Positions 1 to 6,403 are shown, counted from the first letter of the stretch. The stretch is 10,405 nucleotides of DNA from Candidatus Aphodoplasma excrementigallinarum (GCA_018713805.1 DVOF01000130.1:1-10405), one strand, 5' to 3'. A program made the numbers and translations. Notes: generated by a model not told the origin, from the letters alone.

Positions 1-21
1 GCGAAGGCCCGTTTTCCATAT

Positions 22-57
22 AAAAATAAAACAGAGCCGCCTTTGCAGCCCTGTTTG
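22..57 (-). terminator. Intrinsic terminator of the phosphoglucomutase gene
   Basis: Read on the minus strand just after the phosphoglucomutase stop codon, bases 56 to 29 fold into a 12-bp stem (two G-T wobbles) with a 4-base loop. It is followed by a T-rich run interrupted by one A (28 down to about 22). This is the standard shape of a rho-independent terminator. It ends the minus-strand unit that includes the mutase gene. The first 20 bases of the window hold nothing I can assign. Confidence 0.8.
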
Positions 58-63
58 ATTCAT

Positions 64-1797
64 TTATAAGCCTAAATAGCTCCGCACCGCGCCCAACAGG
101 TAGTTGACCTGGCTCTGCGCCTCATTGTGCGACTCCGCCGCCGAGCTGAGGTAGAGCTTGATCTTCGGTTCCGTCCCGGACGGGCGAATCGCCACAAAGG
201 TCTTATCATCCGCCAGCATAAACTTGAGCACGTCGCTGCTCGGAATATCCTTGATCGGCTCCACGCTCCCGTCGGCGTTATACTGCTTGCTCGACAAGAA
301 GTCCTGTCTCGTCTTGATTGCCACGCCGCCAAGCTCCGACGGCATGTCGCTGCGCACGCGCGCCATCATGTCCGCCATTTTCTGCATGCCGTCCTTGCCG
401 GGCATGACCACGGACACCGTCTTATCCTCGTAATAACCGTATTTCTCATACAGCGCCATCAGCGCGTCGTAGAGCGTCATGCCCTTTGCCTGGTACGACG
501 CCGCCATCTCCGCAATCAGCATCACCGTGCCGACCGCGTCCTTGTCGCGCGCATATGTGCCCGGCAGATAGCCGTAGCTCTCCTCATACCCAAGCTCGTA
601 CACGTTCGAGCCGGTTTCCTCGAACTGGGCGATTTTTTCCGCAATCCATTTAAAGCCCGTCAGCACATCCACCACCTGCACGCCGTAGTGCGCCGCAATC
701 ACGCGTCCAATATCGGACGTAACGACCGTTGTAATGATGGTCGACTTCGGAGACAGCAGCCCCTTCGCCTGCTTCGACGAGAGGATATACTCGCACAAAA
801 GCGCGCCCGTCTGGTTGCCGGTCAGCACGCGGTATTCGCCCTCCGCGTCGCGTACAACTACGCCGACACGGTCCGCGTCCGGGTCTGTCCCGACGATGAT
901 CGTCGCGTTTTCCTTCTTCGCCAGCTCAATCGCCATGGCAAACCCTTCCGGGTTCTCCGGGTTGGGCGAAACGACCGTCGGGAACGCCGGGTCCGGCTTT
1001 GCCTGGTTCGGCTCGACAATGACGTTTTTCACGCCGATGCGCCGGAGTATCTCCGTCACAGGGCGCAGACCCGTCCCATGGAATGGCGTATACACAAGCT
1101 TAAAGTCGTCCGCCACCGAACGGATTACATCGGAATCAATACTGATTTTCTGCACCGCATTCAAAAATGCCTCGTCCACCTCTTCGCCGATACGGGTAAG
1201 CAACGGCGAACTGTCGAGTTCCTCGTCCGATATCAGCTTGATGCCATCAAAAATATCAATCTTTTCCAAAAAGCTGGAGATCATATCGCTTCCCTCGGGC
1301 GGGAGCTGTGCCCCGTCCGGGCCGTAGGCCTTATAGCCGTTATACTCCTTCGGGTTGTGGCTCGCCGTAATCATAACGCCCGACGCGCTGCCATAATACC
1401 GGATTGCAAACGACACCTCCGGCGTCGCATGAATCGTCGTAAACAGGTAGACCCGAATCCCGTTCGCAACGAGCACCCGCGCCGTTTCACGCGCAAACGT
1501 GTCGCTGTAGTAGCGGGTATCGTACCCGATTACAACGCCCTTGTCCGCGCCGTCCTTGGCAAGTACATATTGCGCCAGCCCCTGGGATGCATGGCGCACG
1601 GTGTACAGGTTCATCCGGTTCGTCCCCGCGCCGATAATGCCGCGCATACCAGCTGTGCCGAAGCCCAAATAGCGGTAGAACCGCTCCTCGATCTCCTTCC
1701 CGTCCGATGCGATGGCCGCGAGCTCCTGCTTGGACGCTTCGTCCAAAACATCGCTCTCCATCCAGTCCTGATACCTTTGCTGTGCTGTTTTCTCCAT
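64..1797 (-). CDS. pgcA: Phosphoglucomutase / phosphomannomutase (alpha-D-phosphohexomutase family)
   Basis: A 577-residue cytoplasmic enzyme that interconverts glucose 1-phosphate and glucose 6-phosphate, and possibly mannose phosphates. It feeds UDP-glucose, glycolipid and cell-wall polysaccharide synthesis. All four signatures of the alpha-D-phosphohexomutase family are visible: the phosphoserine loop TASHNP (144-149, Ser146); the metal-binding loop GTDPDADR (303-310, Asp305, Asp307, Asp309); the sugar-recognition loop GYEESYG (403-409); and the phosphate-binding loop RPSGTEPK (538-545). Length and layout match Bacillus PgcA (about 580 residues). The ATG at 1797 follows a GAGGA ribosome-binding site. 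It lies about 70 bases downstream of the candidate 6S RNA in the same direction, so read-through from that promoter is possible; I see no convincing separate sigma-A promoter. The choice between glucose and mannose as main substrate cannot be read from the sequence. The symbol follows B. subtilis usage. Confidence 0.93.
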   Translation of the reverse strand: MEKTAQQRYQDWMESDVLDEASKQELAAIASDGKEIEERFYRYLGFGTAGMRGIIGAGTNRMNLYTVRHASQGLAQYVLAKDGADKGVVIGYDTRYYSDTFARETARVLVANGIRVYLFTTIHATPEVSFAIRYYGSASGVMITASHNPKEYNGYKAYGPDGAQLPPEGSDMISSFLEKIDIFDGIKLISDEELDSSPLLTRIGEEVDEAFLNAVQKISIDSDVIRSVADDFKLVYTPFHGTGLRPVTEILRRIGVKNVIVEPNQAKPDPAFPTVVSPNPENPEGFAMAIELAKKENATIIVGTDPDADRVGVVVRDAEGEYRVLTGNQTGALLCEYILSSKQAKGLLSPKSTIITTVVTSDIGRVIAAHYGVQVVDVLTGFKWIAEKIAQFEETGSNVYELGYEESYGYLPGTYARDKDAVGTVMLIAEMAASYQAKGMTLYDALMALYEKYGYYEDKTVSVVMPGKDGMQKMADMMARVRSDMPSELGGVAIKTRQDFLSSKQYNADGSVEPIKDIPSSDVLKFMLADDKTFVAIRPSGTEPKIKLYLSSAAESHNEAQSQVNYLLGAVRSYLGL

Positions 1798-1840
1798 TTT
1801 TCACGTTCCTCAATTCTATAAAATTTCCAATTGTATTTTT

Positions 1841-1881
1841 ATGCAACAGGATATGCCGTGTGCTATGCAACAGGCTATGCC
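1841..1881. repeat. Two imperfect tandem copies of a 24-bp unit
   Basis: A 17-base block starting ATGCAACAGG occurs at 1841-1857 and again at 1865-1881, differing at one position. The surrounding 24-bp units match at about 20 of 24 bases. The right-hand copy overlaps the presumed 3' end of the candidate 6S RNA and the left-hand copy lies just beyond it, in the leader of the phosphoglucomutase gene. It looks like a small local duplication; no function is evident. Confidence 0.6.
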
Positions 1882-2064
1882 ATAGGCTATTCAATGGGCA
1901 AGAACCGCCGGAGCTGGCATTCCTTTTCCCCGCTCCCCATTTTAACAACAAACAAGGACAGCGTCAATACCAATTTTACGCTTTCGGAGTAGAAACATGG
2001 GGATCAGGGTGCTCCGGCGACCCCCGCCTAACGATATTACACAATTCGGTACTTTCTAAGTACA
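1870..2064 (-). ncRNA. ssrS: Candidate 6S RNA (RNA polymerase-binding regulatory RNA)
   Basis: This 337-bp gap between sigF and the phosphoglucomutase gene has no plausible coding sequence but holds a promoter-driven, rod-like RNA of about 195 bases. Bases 2028-2011 pair with 1914-1897 in an uninterrupted 18-bp stem (several G-U pairs, GC-rich core). Inside it, TCCCCAT (2003-1997) pairs with ATGGGGA (1940-1934), and a short GCGT/ACGC hairpin caps the rod. The 5' end (GGCTGT, 2067-2062) can pair with ATAGCC near 1878-1873 as a closing stem. The 5' half contains CCCTGA followed by ATGTTTC, which resembles, from memory, the CCCUGA...AUAUUUC stretch of Escherichia coli 6S RNA. Length, one long hairpin with an interrupted middle, and a dedicated promoter all fit 6S RNA, which sequesters sigma-A RNA polymerase in stationary phase. 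The ends are approximate. The alternative is an unrelated structured leader of the phosphoglucomutase mRNA. Confidence 0.6.
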
Positions 2065-2069
2065 GCCTT

Positions 2070-2098
2070 ATTGTAGTATATGCCCCCGCATAAGTCAA
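2070..2098 (-). promoter_or_regulatory. Sigma-A promoter of the candidate 6S RNA
   Basis: On the minus strand, TTGACT (2098-2093) and TACAAT (2075-2070) are separated by exactly 17 bases, close to the sigma-A consensus. Transcription would start near 2064-2061, right at the 5' end of the structured RNA and only about 70 bases downstream of the sigF stop codon. No clear terminator separates sigF from this promoter, so sigF transcripts may run through it. Confidence 0.75.
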
Positions 2099-2134
2099 TT
2101 AATAAACTGTGAATATTCTGTAAAACAATTCCTG

Positions 2135-2869
2135 TTACGACGCAGCCATCTCCGCGCGCATCTGCTCAAGGATTTTCTTCTCCAGACGGGAGACCTGCAC
2201 CTGGCTGATGCCGAGGACTTTCGCAACCTCGCTCTGCGTCTTGTTCCGGAAGTACCGGAGCACGATAATTTGCCGCTCCCGCGCCTTCAGCTTCCCGATC
2301 AGCTCCCGCAGGGCGATCTTGTCGACGATCTCCGTTTCTCCGCCGCCCTTTTGCGCAATCCGGTCGATCGCCGACGCACCGCCCTCCTCCTCGCTGCCGC
2401 CATAGAGCGACTCCGGCGGAACAGCCGCGTCAAGCGCGAGTACGATCTCCTCTGCGCTGCGTCCCAGCATGGATGCAAGCTCCTCCACGCCCGGCGCGGC
2501 GCCGGTCTGTTTTTGCAGCAGTTCCGACACGCTGCGCGCCTTGATGGCAAGCTCCTTGAGCGAACGGCTCACCTTTACCGGGCCGTCGTCGCGCAGAAAC
2601 CGCTTGATCTCCCCCAGTATCATCGGTACCGCATAGGTCGAAAACCGCACGTCGTACGACAAGTCAAATTTATGTATCGCTTTTAACAGCCCCATACAGC
2701 CGATCTGGAACAGGTCTTCCGCCTCATAGGGGCTGTTTGAAAATTTTTTCACCACGCTGTGGACCAGCCCGAGGTTTTTTTCCACCAGCTCGTCCACCGC
2801 GCCGGCGTCGCCCTCCGCCGCACGGCGCAAAAGCGCCTTCTGGTCCCATTGCTTTCCGCCCATAATCAC
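2135..2869 (-). CDS. sigF: RNA polymerase sigma-F, forespore-specific sporulation sigma factor
   Basis: A 244-residue sigma-70-family protein (B. subtilis SigF is 255) that directs the first forespore-specific gene expression after asymmetric septation. Region 2 includes DLFQIGCMGLLKAIHKFDL (52-70) and DVRFSTYAVPMILGEI (73-88). Region 3 follows with DDGPVKVSRSLKEL (94-107). Region 4 carries the helix-turn-helix TQSEVAKVLGISQVQVSRLE (211-230). It is the third gene of spoIIAA-spoIIAB-sigF, which separates it from the related SigG. The GTG at 2869 is chosen because an AAAGG sequence ends six bases upstream; an ATG two codons later (2863) is the alternative. The gap to spoIIAB is 92 bases and contains a 26-bp perfect palindrome, unlike the tight junction in Bacillus. 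SpoIIAB holds the protein inactive until dephosphorylated SpoIIAA releases it. Its arginine codons are CGG, CGC and CGT, with no AGA. Confidence 0.95.
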   Translation of the reverse strand: MIMGGKQWDQKALLRRAAEGDAGAVDELVEKNLGLVHSVVKKFSNSPYEAEDLFQIGCMGLLKAIHKFDLSYDVRFSTYAVPMILGEIKRFLRDDGPVKVSRSLKELAIKARSVSELLQKQTGAAPGVEELASMLGRSAEEIVLALDAAVPPESLYGGSEEEGGASAIDRIAQKGGGETEIVDKIALRELIGKLKARERQIIVLRYFRNKTQSEVAKVLGISQVQVSRLEKKILEQMRAEMAAS

Positions 2870-2891
2870 GCCATACCTTTCTATCTATACT

Positions 2892-2917
2892 ACGGTTGAA
2901 AATATATTTTCAACCGT
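2892..2917. repeat. 26-bp perfect palindrome between spoIIAB and sigF
   Basis: Bases 2892-2917 are a perfect palindrome: ACGGTTGAAAATA followed by its exact reverse complement. In the spoIIA mRNA it can fold into a hairpin of up to 13 bp, realistically 11 bp with a TATA loop, starting about 45 bases after the spoIIAB stop and ending about 20 bases before the sigF ribosome-binding site. No T-run follows on the minus strand, so it is not an ordinary terminator. It could be an mRNA processing or stability element, or a dimeric regulator site. The function is unknown. Confidence 0.75.
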
Positions 2918-2961
2918 TTCTTCCCGCGCTTTCCGCGCCTGAACCGGTCTTTTGTGTAAAA

Positions 2962-3387
2962 TTATTTTTGGCGGATGGTTTTTGTCATTTTCACCTCTGT
3001 GCCCTCTCCGACCCGGGTGTTGACGCCAATGCTGTCCATAAAGGTTTCCATGACGGTAAAGCCCATGCCGGAGCGTTCCATCTCCGGGTGGCTCGTGTAG
3101 AGCGGCTCCATGGCCTGCTTCACGTCTGCAATACCACGGCCATGGTCGCGCACGGCGATTTCAACTGTGGCGCCGTCTATGTAACATTCGATCTCCACCT
3201 CGCCGCCGTCCATGTCCTCGTAGCCGTGGATGATGGCGTTAGTGACTGCCTCGGAAAGCGCGGTTTTGATATCGCTGATTTCCTCCAGCGTCGGGTCGAG
3301 CTGAGCCGCAAAGGCCGCAACCGCAACGCGGGCAAACCCCTCGTTTGCCGACTTTGCATCAAATGTAAGCTTCATATGGTTTTCCAT
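2962..3387 (-). CDS. spoIIAB: Anti-sigma-F factor and serine kinase SpoIIAB
   Basis: A 141-residue GHKL-fold ATPase and kinase that binds sigma-F with ATP and phosphorylates SpoIIAA. The N-box SEAVTNAIIHGY (45-56) has Glu46 and Asn50 at the same positions as B. subtilis SpoIIAB. The G1 box is RDHGRGI (80-86, Asp81) and the G2 box is ERSGMGFTVME (104-114). Arg20, known in the family for contacts with sigma-F and SpoIIAA, is conserved in EGFAR. I chose the ATG at 3387 because MENHMKLTF aligns with the Bacillus start MKNEMHLQF and GAGG lies eight bases upstream. An in-frame ATG at 3393, served by AAGGA, would add two residues. The open frame continues further upstream, but that part overlaps spoIIAA in another frame and does not resemble the family. 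It follows spoIIAA by 19 bases, consistent with stoichiometric co-expression. Confidence 0.95.
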   Translation of the reverse strand: MENHMKLTFDAKSANEGFARVAVAAFAAQLDPTLEEISDIKTALSEAVTNAIIHGYEDMDGGEVEIECYIDGATVEIAVRDHGRGIADVKQAMEPLYTSHPEMERSGMGFTVMETFMDSIGVNTRVGEGTEVKMTKTIRQK

Positions 3388-3406
3388 GTTCATGACCTCG
3401 CTTTCC

Positions 3407-3742
3407 TTACAGCTTGGCCAGGGCTTCGGAAACGTCCTTTGCCCAGCCAACGATTTTATATATCCCCGATATGCTGATGAGCCGGTCGAGCTGCGGCGAC
3501 ACGCCTGCGAGCAGCACCTTGCCCCCCACCGGGGCAAGCAGCTTGTAGCGCCCCATGATCAGCCCGATGCCCGAACTGTCCATAAAACGCAGTTTTGAGA
3601 AGTCGAAGATAATATTCTGCGCCTTTGTTTTTAAGAATTCATTGTCGATTGCCTGCCGGAGCGCCGCTGCGCTGTGGTGGTCAATTTCGCCGTCCACCGC
3701 GGCAACCAGCGTCCGTTTGGCGTTGTGATAGCTTAGTTGCAT
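3407..3742 (-). CDS. spoIIAA: Anti-sigma-F factor antagonist SpoIIAA (STAS domain)
   Basis: A 111-residue single-domain STAS protein. Unphosphorylated SpoIIAA binds SpoIIAB-ADP and frees sigma-F; SpoIIAB inactivates it by phosphorylation, and the phosphatase SpoIIE (not in this window) reverses this. The regulatory motif FMDSSGIGLIMGRYK (53-67) is nearly identical to Bacillus FMDSSGLGVILGRYK, and Ser56 corresponds to the phosphorylated Ser58 of B. subtilis. The early GEIDHHSA motif (18-25) matches GELDHHTA. It is the first gene of the operon. The ATG at 3742 is preceded by an AAAGGAGG-type ribosome-binding sequence ending about 11 bases upstream, with a second AGGA nearer. The operon is probably driven by sigma-H, with a possible Spo0A site upstream. 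Confidence 0.95.
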   Translation of the reverse strand: MQLSYHNAKRTLVAAVDGEIDHHSAAALRQAIDNEFLKTKAQNIIFDFSKLRFMDSSGIGLIMGRYKLLAPVGGKVLLAGVSPQLDRLISISGIYKIVGWAKDVSEALAKL

Positions 3743-3789
3743 ACGTTCCTGCTCCTCCTTTGTACACAGTCATACGAATCCATAAATAT

Positions 3790-3819
3790 CCAATTCGTGA
3801 TATTCCTGAATTTTCCTGC
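3790..3819 (-). promoter_or_regulatory. Probable sigma-H promoter of the spoIIA operon
   Basis: On the minus strand, GCAGGAAAA (3819-3811) and ACGAATTGG (3798-3790) are separated by 12 bases. They match the sigma-H consensus known from Bacillus (RNAGGAWWW, 11-13 bases, RNNGAATWW). The start site would fall near 3783, about 40 bases before the spoIIAA ATG. No comparably good sigma-A promoter is seen here. Sigma-H control of spoIIA is established in B. subtilis; its use here is inferred from the match. Confidence 0.65.
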
Positions 3820-3857
3820 CGCAAAAGAGCACTACTTTTGCCGTTTTTTGGGAGTTG

Positions 3858-3864
3858 GTCGACA
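3858..3864 (-). promoter_or_regulatory. Possible Spo0A-binding box
   Basis: TGTCGAC on the minus strand (3864-3858) matches six of seven bases of the Spo0A box TGTCGAA. It lies about 75-80 bases upstream of the predicted spoIIA start site. Phosphorylated Spo0A activates spoIIA from upstream boxes in B. subtilis. A 7-base match is weak on its own and only the position makes it worth listing. Confidence 0.3.
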
Positions 3865-3918
3865 TCTTTTTCTTTCGGTATAAATTTATGAAAATTTCTT
3901 TAACAAATCGTAGAACAC

Positions 3919-3946
3919 TTGACAAATCCTGTATGTGTGCTACAAT
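3919..3946 (+). promoter_or_regulatory. Sigma-A promoter of htpG
   Basis: TTGACA (3919-3924), a 16-base spacer ending in TGC, and TACAAT (3941-3946) give a perfect -35 box and an extended -10 box. The start site would lie near 3952-3953, inside the CIRCE operator. The left arm of the operator also covers most of the -10 box, so bound HrcA would block polymerase directly. Confidence 0.85.
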
Positions 3947-3986
3947 ACTATTAGCACTCTAATATACAGAGTGCTAATAGTATTGT
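3942..3986. promoter_or_regulatory. CIRCE operator (HrcA site), extended to 18-bp arms, upstream of htpG
   Basis: The core TTAGCACTC (3951-3959), nine spacer bases and GAGTGCTAA (3969-3977) match the CIRCE consensus without a mismatch. The symmetry continues outward: 3942-3959 and 3969-3986 are perfect 18-bp inverted arms. CIRCE is the operator of the heat-shock repressor HrcA, classically found at groESL and at hrcA-dnaK. Here it covers the -10 box and start site of htpG. In the mRNA it would also form a strong 5' hairpin that ends four bases before the ribosome-binding site, which may affect stability or translation. Confidence 0.95.
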
Positions 3987-4004
3987 TTGAAAGGACCGAT
4001 TGCT

Positions 4005-5885
4005 GTGGCAACGAAAGAATTTAAATCCGAGTCGAAACGGCTCCTGGACATGATGATCAATTCCATCTATACGCATAAGGAGATTTTCCTGCGTGAGTTG
4101 ATTTCAAACGCGAACGACGCGCTCGACAAGCTCTATTACAAGTCGCTCACGGACGAGAATATCGTCTTTGACCGCGACAACTTCTACATCCGCCTCGCGG
4201 CGGACAAGGACAAGCGCCTCCTGACGATTACCGACACGGGTATCGGCATGGATAAAGACGAACTGGAGGAGAACCTCGGTACGATCGCAAAGAGCGGCTC
4301 GCTCGCTTTTAAAAATGAAAACGATCTAAAAGAAGACGTCGATATCATCGGCCAGTTTGGCGTTGGCTTCTATTCCGCGTTTATGGTTGCCGACTGCGTC
4401 AGCGTGGTTAGTAAAAAGTTTGGCAGCGACGAAGCGTATCTGTGGCAGTCGCGCGGGGCGGAAGGGTACGACATCCTGCCCGCCACAATGGAGGGCCACG
4501 GGACGCAGATTACGCTGAGCATCAAGCCGAACACGGAGGAGGAAAACTACGACGAATTCCTCGACCAGTACCGGCTCCGCGCCATTGTGAAAAAGTATTC
4601 CGACTACATCAAATACCCAATCAAAATGCTCGTTACGAAAAGCCGGCTCAAAGAGGGGACCGAGAACGAATACGAGGAGTATACGGAGGATGAGACCCTC
4701 AACAGTATGATCCCGATTTGGAAAAAGAGCAAATCCGAGCTGACGGACGACGATTACAACAACTTTTATAAAGACAAGTTCTACGACTTCGAGAACCCGC
4801 TCAAAACCATCCATACGAGCACGGACGGCATCATCAGCTATACCGCGCTTTTGTACATCCCGTCGCGCGCGCCGTTTAACTACTACACCAAAGAATACGA
4901 GAAGGGCTTGCAGCTCTACGCGAACGGCGTCCTGATTATGGACAAGTGCAGCGACCTGCTGCCCGACTATTTCGGGTTTGTGCGCGGGCTTGTCGACTCG
5001 TCCGATTTGTCGCTCAACATCTCGCGTGAAATGCTCCAGCATGACCGCCAGCTCAAGGCGATTGCGTCCAACATCAAAAAGAAAATCAAAAACGAGCTTG
5101 CCTCCATGCTGAAAAGCGACCGCGAAACGTATGAAAAATTCTATAAAGCGTTTGGGCGCCCGCTCAAGTTCGGCGTATATGACAATTATGGCGCGGACAA
5201 GGACTTCTTAAAGGATTTGCTCCTGTTCTACTCGTCAAAGGAGCAGAAGAATGTGACGCTTGCGGAATATGTTTCCCGCATGGCGGAAGACCAGAAGTAT
5301 ATCTACTATGCAACAGCAGAAACGATCGAAAAGGCGGACCGCCTCCCGCAGACGGAACTGCTCAAAGACAAAGGGTATGAAATCCTGTACCTGACCGAAG
5401 ATGTGGACGAGTTTGCGCTCAAGATCCTGGGCAATTTTGACGGAAAAGAGTTCCAGTCCGTGTCGAGCAGCGACCTGGACGTCGGCTCCGAGCAGGACAG
5501 CAAAGAGGAAACGGAAACAAAGGAAGAAAACAAGGATTTATTTGACTTTTTGAAGGAAACGTTGGGCGACAAGGTGACGGAGGTCAAGGCGACCACGCGC
5601 CTCAAGTCGCACCCGGTCTGCATCTCGAGCGCAGGCGAGCTGTCGCTCGAAATGGAAAAGGTACTAAACGCCATGCCAAACGACCAGAAGGTCAAGGCGC
5701 AGCGCGTATTGGAAATTAACATCAACCACCCCATTTTTGAAAAGCTCAAGTCGCTGTACCAGAGCGACAAAGAGATGCTCAAAAAGTATGCGGACGTGCT
5801 CTACAACAGCGCGCTTTTGATCGAAGGGCTGACGGTGGAGGACCCGGTTGCGTTTTCCAACAATCTCTGCGATATTATGGAATAG
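4005..5885 (+). CDS. htpG: Molecular chaperone HtpG (bacterial Hsp90)
   Basis: A 626-residue cytosolic ATP-dependent chaperone, the same length as B. subtilis HtpG. The N-terminal GHKL ATPase domain has the N-box ELISNANDALDK (31-42, catalytic Glu31, Asn35), the G1 box DTGIGM (77-82) and the lid and G2 segment IIGQFGVGFYSAF (114-126). The middle domain carries the client-binding and ATPase-contact segment SLNISREMLQHDRQLK. A charged, acidic linker (about 486-515) precedes the C-terminal dimerisation domain. I place the start at GTG 4005: AAAGGA (3990-3995) sits nine bases upstream and MATKEFKSESKRLLDMM aligns with Bacillus MAKKEFKAESKRLLDMM. The longer frame from TTG 3987 would put the ribosome-binding site inside the gene and its start immediately against the CIRCE arm. 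It is a single-gene unit, repressed by HrcA at normal temperature by inference, ending at the hairpin at 5915-5946. Confidence 0.97.
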   Translation: MATKEFKSESKRLLDMMINSIYTHKEIFLRELISNANDALDKLYYKSLTDENIVFDRDNFYIRLAADKDKRLLTITDTGIGMDKDELEENLGTIAKSGSLAFKNENDLKEDVDIIGQFGVGFYSAFMVADCVSVVSKKFGSDEAYLWQSRGAEGYDILPATMEGHGTQITLSIKPNTEEENYDEFLDQYRLRAIVKKYSDYIKYPIKMLVTKSRLKEGTENEYEEYTEDETLNSMIPIWKKSKSELTDDDYNNFYKDKFYDFENPLKTIHTSTDGIISYTALLYIPSRAPFNYYTKEYEKGLQLYANGVLIMDKCSDLLPDYFGFVRGLVDSSDLSLNISREMLQHDRQLKAIASNIKKKIKNELASMLKSDRETYEKFYKAFGRPLKFGVYDNYGADKDFLKDLLLFYSSKEQKNVTLAEYVSRMAEDQKYIYYATAETIEKADRLPQTELLKDKGYEILYLTEDVDEFALKILGNFDGKEFQSVSSSDLDVGSEQDSKEETETKEENKDLFDFLKETLGDKVTEVKATTRLKSHPVCISSAGELSLEMEKVLNAMPNDQKVKAQRVLEININHPIFEKLKSLYQSDKEMLKKYADVLYNSALLIEGLTVEDPVAFSNNLCDIME

Positions 5886-5914
5886 CCTCCCGCGCCGGTA
5901 TGGCATGCGGAACT

Positions 5915-5946
5915 AAAAAAGCAGCACGGTTACGTGCTGCTTTTTT
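5915..5946. terminator. Bidirectional terminator between htpG and the lrp-type gene
   Basis: GCAGCACG (5921-5928) and CGTGCTGC (5933-5940) form an 8-bp GC-rich stem with loop GTTA, flanked by six A on the left and six T on the right. A U-run therefore follows the stem in both directions. It can end htpG (stop at 5885) and the convergent regulator gene (stop at 5960). Confidence 0.9.
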
Positions 5947-5959
5947 ACGCTGTAAGCAA

Positions 5960-6403
5960 TCATTCCTCCGCCTCAATGGTAATCCCGCGCGGGCCTACTG
6001 CGGTAGAAAAGACGATCTGGGTCTGCGTGTTGCCAAACTTTTGCAATTGGCCGATAAAGGCGTCCAGCTCCTGTGTGCTCGGGAACGCCACCTTAATCAG
6101 CATGGAATACTGCCCGGTTACGCAGTCGCACTCCAGTACATTGGGGCAGCCCTGGATAAACGGATAAAAGGCAGGCTTCTGCGCCGGCTGCATTTCCAGG
6201 TTGATAAACGCCGTAATATGGTAGCCAAGCTTTTGCCGGTCAATTTGGGCGCTGTAGCCGGTAATGATCCCTTCCTTTTCCAGCTTTTCAATACGTGCGG
6301 AGGTCGCCGGCGACGACAAGAACACCTCGTTGGCAATCTGCTTGAGCGAGGTGCGGGCGTCCTGCTGCAAAATACGCAAAATTTTTCTATCGATTTTATC
6401 CAT
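5960..6403 (-). CDS. Lrp/AsnC family transcriptional regulator
   Basis: A 147-residue DNA-binding regulator of the leucine-responsive (feast/famine) family. The N-terminal AsnC-type winged helix-turn-helix spans about residues 2-50 (MDKIDRKILRILQQDART, then SLKQIANEVFLSSPATSARIEKLEKEGIITGY). The C-terminal RAM ligand-binding and oligomerisation domain (about 63-140) contains the TGQYSMLIKV strand at 97-106. Length is typical of the family. The start is ATG 6403, preceded by GGGAG with an 8-base gap; an upstream ATG at 6451 would add 16 residues that do not look like the family. Lrp proteins usually sense amino acids and form octamers or dimers. The ligand here cannot be predicted, and the neighbours, htpG and an AraC gene, give no clue. 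Its leader begins with a terminator-like hairpin, suggesting attenuation or insulation from the upstream gene. Confidence 0.92.
   Translation of the reverse strand: MDKIDRKILRILQQDARTSLKQIANEVFLSSPATSARIEKLEKEGIITGYSAQIDRQKLGYHITAFINLEMQPAQKPAFYPFIQGCPNVLECDCVTGQYSMLIKVAFPSTQELDAFIGQLQKFGNTQTQIVFSTAVGPRGITIEAEE

Noticed and set aside
127..1821. Open frame of 564 codons on the plus strand, antisense to the phosphoglucomutase gene
   Set aside because: It is a shadow of the codon bias of the real gene. Its protein is rich in Arg, His and Val with no family motif, while the opposite strand encodes every mutase signature.
2110..2117. GAATATTC palindrome between sigF and the 6S promoter, considered as a LexA-like or other operator
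   Set aside because: Only 8 bp of perfect symmetry in an A/T-rich stretch, with no match to a known Bacillota operator.
3394..3537. N-terminal extension of SpoIIAB starting at 3537
   Set aside because: This part overlaps spoIIAA in a different frame and has no similarity to the family; a well-spaced ribosome-binding site supports the starts at 3387 or 3393.
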